Shown here piece by piece: positions 1-7,543 of a stretch of 63,980 nucleotides of DNA. This stretch comes from Candidatus Schekmanbacteria bacterium (GTDB lineage Bacteria > CSSED10-310 > JACPHN01): the NCBI GenBank assembly GCA_016188575.1, contig JACPHN010000098.1, positions 1 through 63,980 on the forward strand, read 5' to 3'. Position numbers and translations under genes: made by a program. A model generated the notes under the pieces. That model was not told where the DNA came from. It saw only the letters and a list, made by a program, of their open reading frames with translations, and ran no database searches. Within the stretch, counting starts at the first letter, position 1, and each line of letters opens with the position of its first letter.

Positions 1-2
1 CT

Positions 3-290
3 GTGGAGGATTTCAAGAGGGACCTCGCGCGGTAGGTTGCCACGAGCACCCCCGCCGAAGAGCTGCTCAAGTGGATCCCGATCGAAGAGCGGCTCAAGGG
101 GCTGCGGCCGGAAGAGCGGCTCAAGGGGCTGCGGCCGGAGGATCTGCTGAAAGCGTTGCGGCCCGAAGAGCGGCTCAAGGGGCTTCCGCCGGAGGATCGG
201 CTCAAGGGGCTGCGGCCCGAAGATCTGCTGAAGGCGCTTTCTCGCGAGGAGATCCTGGCGTACCTCGAGAAGCTCGAGAAAGCCCACTGA
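3..290 (+). pseudogene. C-terminal tail of a repeat protein, interrupted by an in-frame amber codon
   Basis: One reading frame runs from the window edge to a TGA at 288-290, but a TAG lies in frame at 33-35. Before it the frame reads VEDFKRDLAR; after it VATSTPAEELLKW is followed by seven nine-residue units. No ATG or GTG occurs in frame after the TAG, so the downstream part could not start on its own. Tails of the type RPEERLKGLRPEE are familiar at the C-terminus of Rpn/PD-(D/E)XK transposase-like and related proteins (family knowledge). I infer the 3' end of such a gene, broken by a nonsense mutation; the N-terminal domain lies outside the window, so the family is not proven. Confidence 0.5.
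81..269 (+). repeat. Seven tandem 27-bp coding repeats
   Basis: Units translate as IEERLKGLR, PEERLKGLR, PEDLLKALR, PEERLKGLP, PEDRLKGLR, PEDLLKALS and REEILAYLE. The DNA period is 27 bp with few changes, so copy number can change by slippage. The predicted structure is a run of short amphipathic helices. Confidence 0.8.
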
Positions 291-302
291 TGAGTCGCCG
301 CG

Positions 303-800
303 CTACGGTCGCGTAGACGGAGGCGTCGGGGGTGGCAGTGCGTGACACCGCGAGGCCTTCGCGGCGCGGCGCCAGGGACCGAGCACCAGGCGCCGGAAAG
401 GCGTGAAGGCGAGCGCGCCCAGCGCCAGCGCCGCTCCCGTGACGTCGGCGAGCATGTCGGCGCCACTGGCGTCGCGCAGTGGTACGAATGCCTGGTGAAT
501 CTCATCCGTGATCGCGAAGGCGGTCGTCACCGCGAGCACGAGAAGCGCCCGGTGCCAGGTCCACGGCCGCCCGGCGACCGCCATGCCCCGCGCCAAGAGC
601 AACGCAAAGACCGCGTACTCGATGGCGTGCAGCAGCTTGTCCGGCGGCAGGTCGACGCCGCCAGGCAGCGGTCGAGACGAGAGCGCCACGATGGTCACAG
701 CGTACCCCGCGAAGAGCGCCCAGCGCGGGATCGCCGGGTTCTTTGCGGCTGCGCCGCCACGCGCCGAGTCCGAATCAAGAGGGTCTGGGCGATGCGTCAT
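303..800 (-). CDS. VanZ-like membrane protein
   Basis: 165 residues with about four hydrophobic segments. The family signature is visible: DKLLHAIEYAVFALLLAR in the second segment and ITDEIHQAFVP followed by ASGADMLADVTGA in the third and fourth. VanZ-like proteins are small integral membrane proteins of poorly known function, named after a teicoplanin-resistance accessory gene; nothing here suggests a resistance cluster. The ATG at 800 lies 26 nt inside the end of comEC, so the gene is probably co-translated as the last member of the leftward DUF559-HhH / comEC / VanZ unit. Confidence 0.85.
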   Translation of the reverse strand: MTHRPDPLDSDSARGGAAAKNPAIPRWALFAGYAVTIVALSSRPLPGGVDLPPDKLLHAIEYAVFALLLARGMAVAGRPWTWHRALLVLAVTTAFAITDEIHQAFVPLRDASGADMLADVTGAALALGALAFTPFRRLVLGPWRRAAKASRCHALPPPTPPSTRP

Positions 801-3315
801 CGGCTTTCAAGTAGGAGCACGCCGCGGGACCAGCAATGGTATTGTAGCACAACCGCACGCCGTCGGTAAGGAATTGGATCCGGCCGTGCACGTCGGTCCG
901 CAGCACCGTAGGAGCTGGCCTGAGCGCAGCGACTCGTGCCAGCATCTCATCGTGCGGATGTCCCAGGCGGTTGTCCTTGCCCGCGGAGATTGCCACGATT
1001 TCGGGGGCGACGGCGCGCAAGAACGGCTCGGTAGACGACGTTCGGCTGCCATGATGCGGCGCCTTGAGCACCGTCGCCCGCAACTGGGGACCGTAGACCA
1101 GCAAGCCACCCTCGGCCCCCGCCTCGGCGTCCCCCGGAAACAGCATGCTGAAGCGCCCATAGCGGATCTTGAGGATGAGAGAGCGCTCGTTCATCCCCTG
1201 GTCGATGGCGGCATACCGAGGCGGCTGGTCCAGCACGCTGATCTCGGCCCCGACCTCCGCCAGCGCGCGCCGCAGCTTTTCCAAATCAGCGCTGTCCGCT
1301 CCTGTGCCGAGCCACGCCTGCCGCGGCCGGAGCTCCCGCGTCGCGGGCACGAGCCCCAGGAAGTGATCGCGATGGGGGTGTGACATGATGATCCCCTCGA
1401 GGCGCCGAATGCCCTCGCGAAAGAGGTACGGGACGACAATGTTACCGCCGATGTCGGGATTGCCGCTCGGCACGCCGCCGCCGTCGAGAAGCCAGCTCTC
1501 ACCGCCCGGGAACATGATGAGAATCGCGTCGCCGTTGCCGACGTCGAGCACGTCGACCCGCAGAACATCTGCCGCCGCCATGGAGAACCCTGCCGGCGCC
1601 GCTCCTCGCGCGGCCGCTGGCCGCGCCGCGCCTGGAATTGGCGGTGCGCCGCCCACGCTCGCGCACCATGAGGCGGCCAGCAGCAGCGACACCGCCCCGG
1701 CGAGCCGGGCGAGGCGTCGCGCCGGGGAACACACCAAAATGACACCCACGGCAGCACCGTACGTGGCGACGACGGCGAGATGCGGGCGGCCGACGACGAG
1801 GTAGCCGCCGATCCAGACGTCTGCGGCGTGGCCGAGGGCCAGAGAAAGGCGGGCCAGGAGCACCGCGGCGCCAACGAGGGCGCTGCCGGCCCAACCGGCG
1901 CCGGCAAGGCCGCCTGCGAGCCCAAAAACCAGTGTCGGCGCGAACAGTGGACCGAGGATGACGCCGGAGAGAACCGACCCCGGCGAAAAGCGCTGCAGGT
2001 GCAACACAAGGAAGGGCACGGTGACGGCGGACACGGCAACCTGCGTCGCCACAGTTGTGCGCAGCCACCTGCACGCCCACCCGGCGACAGGGCGCTGGTC
2101 ATGGTCTCCACTCCTCCGGCTCGCGTGCGCGTCCACCATCGGCACCACGACCAGCAGCGCCAGGGTTGCGCCATAGGTCAGTTGCGCTCCGAGGTCGAAG
2201 AGGATGCACGGGTCACAGAATAGCGCGAGCAGCAGCGCCGCCCAGAGCGACCGCGCGGCCGCCGGGCGATAGCCGCAGGCCAGCGCAATGAAGTGCAGGC
2301 AGAGACCGACGGCGGCGCGGGCAACAGACGGCTCCCAGCCGACCATCGCGGCGTATCCCATCATCGCGGCAGCCTGCACGACGCAGATGACACGGTACCG
2401 CAGGCTACCGTCGTTGAGTCGACCAAAGAGCAGCCCGAGAGCCGCACAGAGAATGCTGACGTGCTGCCCCGAGACGACCAGCAGATGGTAGGCGCCGATG
2501 CTCTTGAATACTTCCCGCTCTTCGGACTCGAGCCGATCCTTGCGGCCAAGAATCAGCGCGGCGAGCAGGTCCCGCTCGGGTCGCCGAGCTTCCTCCGGGA
2601 CTGCCGGGCACAAGGCGTCCGCGATCCGCGTCTCCACGGCGGTGAGCACTCCCTCGAGCAACGTTGCGAGCGGCCCTACTCGCCGATGCGAGCAATCGAT
2701 CGCAACGCCAGTGACCCAACGGCCGAACAGGACGGAGAAGCCGGCGCGGCTCCGCATCCACCAGACAACGGGTTCGTTTCGATAGGGCTGCCGATCGCTT
2801 ACGATTACCTGGCCGCGCACGGAGCAGCCGCTTTTGAGCGGAGTCGCGGCGCTGCCGGGAGCTCTCAGCGTGGCGGCGAGCCCGAGAATGTCGCGGCGCT
2901 CCGCGCCTGTGACGCGCACGTCCATGAGCCACTGGCCGGCGACGTAGCGAGGTCGCGCCTCAAGGCGCGCTTCAATCGGTATCGGAGTGGCGGGCAGGCG
3001 CAGCGACGGCGCTGGGGGCGGTGGCAGCAAGGCATCGAACCGCGCGGCGCCCACGAGCATTGCAAGCGCCACGAGAGCGAGACGGGCGCAACGGGCGCTC
3101 GTAGCCCAGGCGGCGCCCGAGCCGGCGCTGACCGCCGCGGCTAAGCTGATGGCGCCGCCGACCGCGGCCGCCGCGGAGCAGCCGCCGCGCGCCGCCACCA
3201 GAATCCCTCCAATGTACCCGATGCCAACGAAATCGAGTCCCGTGAGCGCGAAATGCCGCCGAAGCGGCCTGCGCGGCTCCTTCCCCGCCGGCGCCGCCCT
3301 GCCCGAGCCGTTCAT
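775..3315 (-). CDS. comEC: ComEC/Rec2 family DNA-uptake channel
   Basis: 846 residues from the ATG at 3315, which overlaps the upstream stop codon (ATGA). The open frame continues further upstream but only antisense-like Arg/Pro-rich sequence is gained. Order of parts: N-terminal membrane segments and a soluble DUF4131-type region; a polytopic Competence domain with the conserved stretch SIGAYHLLVVSGQHVSIL; and a C-terminal metallo-beta-lactamase domain (roughly residues 580-846) with SHPHRDH, PGDAEAGAEGG and APHHGSRTSS. The protein forms the inner-membrane channel for single-stranded DNA during natural transformation. The upstream HhH protein supplies the usual DNA-receptor partner. No type IV pilus genes are visible in the window. 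Confidence 0.95.
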   Translation of the reverse strand: MNGSGRAAPAGKEPRRPLRRHFALTGLDFVGIGYIGGILVAARGGCSAAAAVGGAISLAAAVSAGSGAAWATSARCARLALVALAMLVGAARFDALLPPPPAPSLRLPATPIPIEARLEARPRYVAGQWLMDVRVTGAERRDILGLAATLRAPGSAATPLKSGCSVRGQVIVSDRQPYRNEPVVWWMRSRAGFSVLFGRWVTGVAIDCSHRRVGPLATLLEGVLTAVETRIADALCPAVPEEARRPERDLLAALILGRKDRLESEEREVFKSIGAYHLLVVSGQHVSILCAALGLLFGRLNDGSLRYRVICVVQAAAMMGYAAMVGWEPSVARAAVGLCLHFIALACGYRPAAARSLWAALLLALFCDPCILFDLGAQLTYGATLALLVVVPMVDAHASRRSGDHDQRPVAGWACRWLRTTVATQVAVSAVTVPFLVLHLQRFSPGSVLSGVILGPLFAPTLVFGLAGGLAGAGWAGSALVGAAVLLARLSLALGHAADVWIGGYLVVGRPHLAVVATYGAAVGVILVCSPARRLARLAGAVSLLLAASWCASVGGAPPIPGAARPAAARGAAPAGFSMAAADVLRVDVLDVGNGDAILIMFPGGESWLLDGGGVPSGNPDIGGNIVVPYLFREGIRRLEGIIMSHPHRDHFLGLVPATRELRPRQAWLGTGADSADLEKLRRALAEVGAEISVLDQPPRYAAIDQGMNERSLILKIRYGRFSMLFPGDAEAGAEGGLLVYGPQLRATVLKAPHHGSRTSSTEPFLRAVAPEIVAISAGKDNRLGHPHDEMLARVAALRPAPTVLRTDVHGRIQFLTDGVRLCYNTIAGPAACSYLKADDASPRPS

Positions 3316-4220
3316 GGCGCGGCTCCGGACTGGTTCAGACCAAAAACGGGTGCCAGCCGCCGAGTGCGAATGGGGCCGAAGCCAGGAATGGCCGCAAGCT
3401 CGTCCATGCTGCCGGGCGCCCGCGTATGCGCTCGGTACTCGACGATGCGGCGTGCGAGCCCGGGGCCGACGCCCTCCAAAGCCGCCAAGAGCTCGGCCGG
3501 TGCCCACTCCAGAGAGATCGCAGGTCCGTTGGCGCGAAACGGGTAGAACTGCTCGACAGCGAGCACGCGGGCGCCGACGCGCTGCCACGACAAGACGCGC
3601 GGCTGCGGCGGGTCAGGTGCGGCCGCCGTAAGCACGGAGGCCGTCTTGGTGGAGACGAGAGTCGTCGCGCTGCTCGCCTTGCGCCGCAGCGGATTCGCGA
3701 GGGCGCGCGCCGCCAGCCGGGCACCCGCGGTGTCGAGCGCCAGTACCAGCAGCAGCGTCCCGATCCACAGAGACCCCCAGGGGAACGGCCGCGCCACCGC
3801 GGTGAGGTCGGCTGCACTCTCCGGCACCGCGGAAAGCACGACGCCTTTGCGATCGCGAGCGGTGTTCGCCAGGGGCGTCAAGCAGGCCCCGCCGCCCGCG
3901 GCGCGGCTCGTTTCCACAGCGCTGGAAATCTGCGCGATCACGCTTTCCATCTCCTGATGGACCGCGCCGATCGTGAGCCTCACCACCTGAAAACCCTGGT
4001 CGGCGAGGCCCCGGGCGCGCTCGCTCTCTCGCTTGTCAGCGCCCGCACAGGTGCCGGCGTCGATCAGCAGAACGAGCCGTCGCTCGACGCACGCAAAGTC
4101 GGCGAGCTCAGCTCCGATAGCGACGCGCGGGCGAAACTTCGCGTTTCGCACCTGCCGCCTCTGGATTCGGCTCCAAAGGACGCTCGCCGCATCCGCCATT
4201 TGGGGATTGTCCTCAGACAT
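3312..4220 (-). CDS. DUF559 nuclease-like domain fused to ComEA-like helix-hairpin-helix
   Basis: 302 residues. Residues about 10-96 match the DUF559/Vsr-like fold: LWSRIQRRQVRNAKFR, ADFACVERRLVLLIDAG and ERARGLADQGFQVVRL. The catalytic pattern is partly lost: in the usual LVVELDGGQH segment the Glu is Leu52 and the His is Cys58, while Asp41 and Asp54 remain. A hydrophobic helix follows at 148-163 (WGSLWIGTLLLVLALD), then a linker and a ComEA-type double HhH at 238-293 (LEGVGPGLARRIVEYR, IPGFGPIRTRRL). The start ATG has GGAG close upstream; the stop overlaps the comEC start. ComEA-like proteins bind incoming double-stranded DNA beside ComEC, so a DNA-binding role in uptake is likely; whether the nuclease domain still cuts is unknown. 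Confidence 0.8.
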   Translation of the reverse strand: MSEDNPQMADAASVLWSRIQRRQVRNAKFRPRVAIGAELADFACVERRLVLLIDAGTCAGADKRESERARGLADQGFQVVRLTIGAVHQEMESVIAQISSAVETSRAAGGGACLTPLANTARDRKGVVLSAVPESAADLTAVARPFPWGSLWIGTLLLVLALDTAGARLAARALANPLRRKASSATTLVSTKTASVLTAAAPDPPQPRVLSWQRVGARVLAVEQFYPFRANGPAISLEWAPAELLAALEGVGPGLARRIVEYRAHTRAPGSMDELAAIPGFGPIRTRRLAPVFGLNQSGAAP

Positions 4221-4449
4221 TTCGCTCCGACTCCGGTCGATTCAGGTCTCTTTCCGGGTTCTCTGCCGGCGCAACAAGCAAGAACCGTGCCGCGAAGCGC
4301 GCGCAAGCGGCAGTTCGCGAATTCGCTGCGCAGCGATATTCCTTCCGTCTCGAGACCCCCTGCGCGGGCGCGCGACGCAACCGTCGTTTCCAGATGTAAC
4401 CGTTGGTTGTCGCTCGACGTCCCGGCGGTTGTCGCCTATGACGTCCAAA

Positions 4450-4463
4450 TCACACTTGTGTGA
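4450..4463. promoter_or_regulatory. Palindrome in the 4221-4638 gap, possible operator
   Basis: TCACAC-TT-GTGTGA is a perfect 6-bp inverted repeat. It sits in the only large non-coding gap of this end (4221-4638), between the leftward DUF559-HhH gene and the rightward response regulator. Apart from it I see no gene, strong promoter or terminator in the gap. The half-sites resemble CRP/FNR-type half-sites but with the wrong spacing, so operator function is only a guess. Confidence 0.25.
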
Positions 4464-4638
4464 CGTGACGGGTGCCATTGCGCCCGCGGCGGAGACCGGG
4501 CCGATGCCGCCGATGCCTTCATGGACCCTCCGCTCGCACCCGTCGCCACCAATCGACGAATTGGAACGACTTTTGCTCTATGGTGTCTGACGAACCACGG
4601 CAGCGCGAAACCCAATGTCCGAATCGGGGAAAAAGAAG

Positions 4639-5016
4639 ATGGAACGAGTGCTCGTAGTCGACGACGATCGAGGCGTAAAGCGGGGTGTCTCCATGATGCT
4701 TCGTCACGAGGGCTACCAGGTGGACGAGGCCTCCGATGGGCAGGAGGCACTGGATCTTCTTTCCCGAGTCGTGTATAACCTGGTAATCACGGATCTTTAC
4801 ATGCCACGACTGGGCGGTATCGAGCTGCTTTCTTGGGTGCGGGCTCACGCGCCGAACACGCAGTGCCTGGTGATGACCTCGCACCCGGACTCGGATGTGA
4901 TGCTCAGGGCGCGCAAGCTGACTCGTGGCAACGTGCTGTCCAAGCCGTTTTCGTTGGCGGCGATGGAGACCGCAATCAAGCACTTGCTGATGGGATCCGA
5001 CGATCTTCTCAACTAG
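4639..5016 (+). CDS. Single-domain response regulator
   Basis: A lone CheY-like receiver domain of 125 residues starting MERVLVVDDD. The acidic pocket DDD, the phospho-acceptor Asp in LVITDLYMP, the switch Thr/Ser in LVMTSHP and the Lys in LSKPF are all present. There is no output domain. The ATG at 4639 is preferred because GGGGA lies 8 nt upstream; an in-frame ATG at 4615 would add eight residues but lacks a ribosome site. No histidine kinase is adjacent, so its partner is elsewhere. The gene is followed after 28 nt by the UbiA gene, so the two may share a transcript. Confidence 0.9.
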   Translation: MERVLVVDDDRGVKRGVSMMLRHEGYQVDEASDGQEALDLLSRVVYNLVITDLYMPRLGGIELLSWVRAHAPNTQCLVMTSHPDSDVMLRARKLTRGNVLSKPFSLAAMETAIKHLLMGSDDLLN

Positions 5017-5044
5017 ACCTGCCCGCGGGCGCCTCGACGGATCG

Positions 5045-6052
5045 ATGGCAAACTCGTGCTCCAAAGAACCGGCGCCGGAGAGCGTGAGCTTCGACTCCGG
5101 TGTTGTGGACCTGAACGCTTGCGCGGCGGCCGATGCGGCCGGAGTGGACGTGTGGTCAAGGATCTCGCGCCAACTCCGTCTTTACTACTTGGCGCTGCGC
5201 CCAAAAGAATCGATCATGATGCTCGGCGTGCCGCTCCTGGGGGTGCTGTTCAGTCTGGACGCCTTCCCGCTGGCCAAGCTTGTCGAGGTGTTTTGGCTCT
5301 TTTTCGGGGCGGCACTGGTGGCGGGTCACGTGTACACGCTCAATGATCTCATGGGGTTGAGCTACGACATATACGACGCGAGCAAGCGGGAACGACCGCT
5401 GATGGCCGGTTCGCTGCGGGCCAGCGAAGTTTTCGGGTTCTCGATGGGCCTGCTGTTACTCGGTCTGGCGATCCTGTTGTCGCTTTCGCTACCGGTGTTC
5501 GTGATTGCGGTGCTGATCACGTTGGTATGGGTGGCATACGCCGCTCCCGGCATCAAGCTGAAGGCGGTCCCGGTCGTTACCTCGCTAGTCAACGCCGTCG
5601 GCGCCGGTTGTCTGCCTTTTCTCCTCGGCTACGTGCTGTTTGCCGGCAACGAGCAGCTCGGGCGGGGCCTGTTACTGAGCATCTATTTCGGCATCATCGC
5701 CGGCGCCGGGCAGATGAACCGCGAGATCGTCGACCTTGACGTAGATGTCAAGACGTCCTTTCGCACCACCGCCGTGTGGCTCGGGCGGCGGTGGACGTTT
5801 GTCACCAGTTTCGCTCTCTTCATGCTGTCGACCGCGTTTCTGGTGGCGCTGGCAGTCGGGCTGCACACGGTCCCCATGGTTCAGGCGCTCATCGCGCTCG
5901 CAGGTGCTCCAGTGCACGCCCATATGTTCTGGGTCTGCCTCCGGTCTGGAGTAACGCGAGAAGCGACGGTGAGCTACGTTCGCGACTATCGACTGCTGTA
6001 CCTGGTCATGGGTCTGGCGATGGTCGGCGATTTGCTGGCGCGGTTGATGTGA
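5045..6052 (+). CDS. UbiA-family prenyltransferase
   Basis: 335 residues with about nine membrane segments after a hydrophilic N-terminus of roughly 45 residues. The first Asp-rich motif is NDLMGLSYDIYDASKRERPL and the second is REIVDLDVDVKTSFRTTAVW, both typical of UbiA intramembrane prenyltransferases, which attach a polyprenyl diphosphate to an aromatic or other acceptor with Mg2+. The gene ends 2 nt before a geranylgeranyl reductase-type flavoprotein, a pairing known from chlorophyll, quinone and archaeal-lipid pathways. The acceptor cannot be read from sequence; a prenyl-lipid or quinone modification is likely. Confidence 0.85.
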   Translation: MANSCSKEPAPESVSFDSGVVDLNACAAADAAGVDVWSRISRQLRLYYLALRPKESIMMLGVPLLGVLFSLDAFPLAKLVEVFWLFFGAALVAGHVYTLNDLMGLSYDIYDASKRERPLMAGSLRASEVFGFSMGLLLLGLAILLSLSLPVFVIAVLITLVWVAYAAPGIKLKAVPVVTSLVNAVGAGCLPFLLGYVLFAGNEQLGRGLLLSIYFGIIAGAGQMNREIVDLDVDVKTSFRTTAVWLGRRWTFVTSFALFMLSTAFLVALAVGLHTVPMVQALIALAGAPVHAHMFWVCLRSGVTREATVSYVRDYRLLYLVMGLAMVGDLLARLM

Positions 6053-6054
6053 GC

Positions 6055-7212
6055 ATGAAGCGGTACGACTGTGCCATTGTCGGAGCTGGCCCTGGCGGTG
6101 GCGCGGCGGCGATCGCCGCCGCGGATGCCGGTCTGTGTTGCCTCCTGCTGGAGGCTCGCCGCACCCCCGGCGAGCGCACCGCGTGCGGCGGCGGGCTCGC
6201 CATCGGTACGGCGCGTGAGCTGGAGCTGCCGGCATCGGTGGCGGAGCAGCAGCTCGCGGCGATGGCTTTCCACTTTCGCGGTGCGCCGGACACGAGTCGT
6301 GTGTGGGAGAGCTGGCGACCAATCGGTGTGACCGTCGATCGCCGGCGCTTCGACAGCCACCTGGCCGGCCGGGCGCAGGCGTTGGGCGCCGAGGTCGTAA
6401 CCGAGGCGCGAGTTACCGGGGTGGATCGCGATACCGGTGTCGTCGAGTACCGGCAGGGAGGCGCGGTTCGGCGGATTGCGGCGAGCTTTGTGGTGTTCGC
6501 GGATGGCGCGACTACGCTGGCACCGCGGATGGGTGATCTCGGCTTCATCTCGCGGCCGGACAACACAATCGGCGCGATTGCGTGGGAATATGAAGCCCCC
6601 GGCCATGGTTACCGCCGCTTCGACTGCTACTACGACAAGGTCACGGTACCGTGGGGCTATTACTGGATATTCCCGCGCGCGGACGTGCTCAACATCGGCG
6701 TTGGGATCGTGCTGGACGCGGTTCGCGGCGGCGCCAAGGGGGGCGGTGCGGGCCTGCCGAGCCTGCTGGCCCGTTTCACCGATTCGATTCCCGCGATTCA
6801 GGGCCGGCACCCTACGCGCCGCCTCGGGGGGCTGGTCCCGCTGGAGCCGGCAGCGCGCGTCGCCGACGGTCGGCTGCTGGCGGTCGGCGATGCGGCCGGT
6901 CTCGTCAATCCCATCACCGGCGGCGGCATCCACCACGCCATCTATAGCGGCCGGCTGGCGGGAGAAGCGGTCGCGCACGCCTGGAAGCGAGGGAGCTCAA
7001 AGACGCCATACGGCCGCTGGCTCATGCGGTCTCCGAGCTACCGCTGGCTCTCGCTACTGGCCTCCGTCACCGCGTACGGCCATCGCTCGTGGCCGGGAAC
7101 GGCGTTTGTGCGGCTTACCCGAGCCCTGACCACATTCGCGGAAACCGTAGACAAGATTGACCGCCCGATCTCGCGCTTTCTCAACTGGCGAGCCGCATCC
7201 AAATGGCAATGA
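6055..7212 (+). CDS. Geranylgeranyl reductase family flavoprotein
   Basis: 385 residues. The start ATG at 6055 gives MKRYDCAIVGAGPGGGAAA, a canonical dinucleotide-binding motif for FAD at the extreme N-terminus. The C-terminal FAD contact reads LLAVGDAAGLVNPITGGGIH followed by HAIYSGRLAGEA. The GRFGGR-like middle motif is replaced by the CYYDKVTVPWGYYWIFP region, which is typical of ChlP/GGR proteins. Such enzymes saturate double bonds of geranylgeranyl chains. Direct coupling to the preceding UbiA gene suggests that it reduces the prenyl chain of that enzyme's product. Confidence 0.85.
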   Translation: MKRYDCAIVGAGPGGGAAAIAAADAGLCCLLLEARRTPGERTACGGGLAIGTARELELPASVAEQQLAAMAFHFRGAPDTSRVWESWRPIGVTVDRRRFDSHLAGRAQALGAEVVTEARVTGVDRDTGVVEYRQGGAVRRIAASFVVFADGATTLAPRMGDLGFISRPDNTIGAIAWEYEAPGHGYRRFDCYYDKVTVPWGYYWIFPRADVLNIGVGIVLDAVRGGAKGGGAGLPSLLARFTDSIPAIQGRHPTRRLGGLVPLEPAARVADGRLLAVGDAAGLVNPITGGGIHHAIYSGRLAGEAVAHAWKRGSSKTPYGRWLMRSPSYRWLSLLASVTAYGHRSWPGTAFVRLTRALTTFAETVDKIDRPISRFLNWRAASKWQ

Positions 7213-7258
7213 CGGCGGCTCGAGCAGCCTCGTCTCAGGAGGCATCAAGAGGTAAACG

Positions 7259-7498
7259 ATGAGCGAACCCACGATTGCCGGTAGACGGCCAACGGTGGTG
7301 GTGCTTCCGGAGGGAACCTACTACTGGTGTGCGTGCGGGAAGTCACGCAACCAACCGTATTGCGATGGGTCACACAAGGGCAGCGGCTTCGCGCCGATCC
7401 CGTTCACGCTCACGGAGGAAAACCGTGTCGCGCTGTGCATGTGCAAACACTCCTGCAACAAGCCGTTCTGTGATGGTACCCATCGCACCCTTGCCTGA
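7259..7498 (+). CDS. CDGSH iron-sulfur domain protein, two domains
   Basis: 79 residues with two CDGSH zinc-finger-like motifs: CACGKSRNQPYCDGSH and CMCKHSCNKPFCDGTH. Each supplies three Cys and one His to bind a [2Fe-2S] cluster; tandem forms are common in bacteria. A good ribosome site (AAGAGG) precedes the ATG by 7 nt. It is probably a small redox or cluster-transfer protein and may serve the flavoprotein upstream or the radical SAM enzyme downstream. Confidence 0.92.
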   Translation: MSEPTIAGRRPTVVVLPEGTYYWCACGKSRNQPYCDGSHKGSGFAPIPFTLTEENRVALCMCKHSCNKPFCDGTHRTLA

Positions 7499-7543
7499 TC
7501 GTCCCGGCGGTATCCTCGTGGTCGCGACGGTGGAGGTCGTCCG

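Noticed and set aside
81-269. 27-bp repeats at the left edge as a CRISPR or satellite
   Set aside because: No spacers; the period is in frame and encodes a known type of helical tail repeat.
3316-3588. 91-residue N-terminal extension of ComEC
   Set aside because: It overlaps the HhH gene in another frame and is Arg-rich shadow sequence; the ATG at 3315 overlapping the upstream stop is the natural start.
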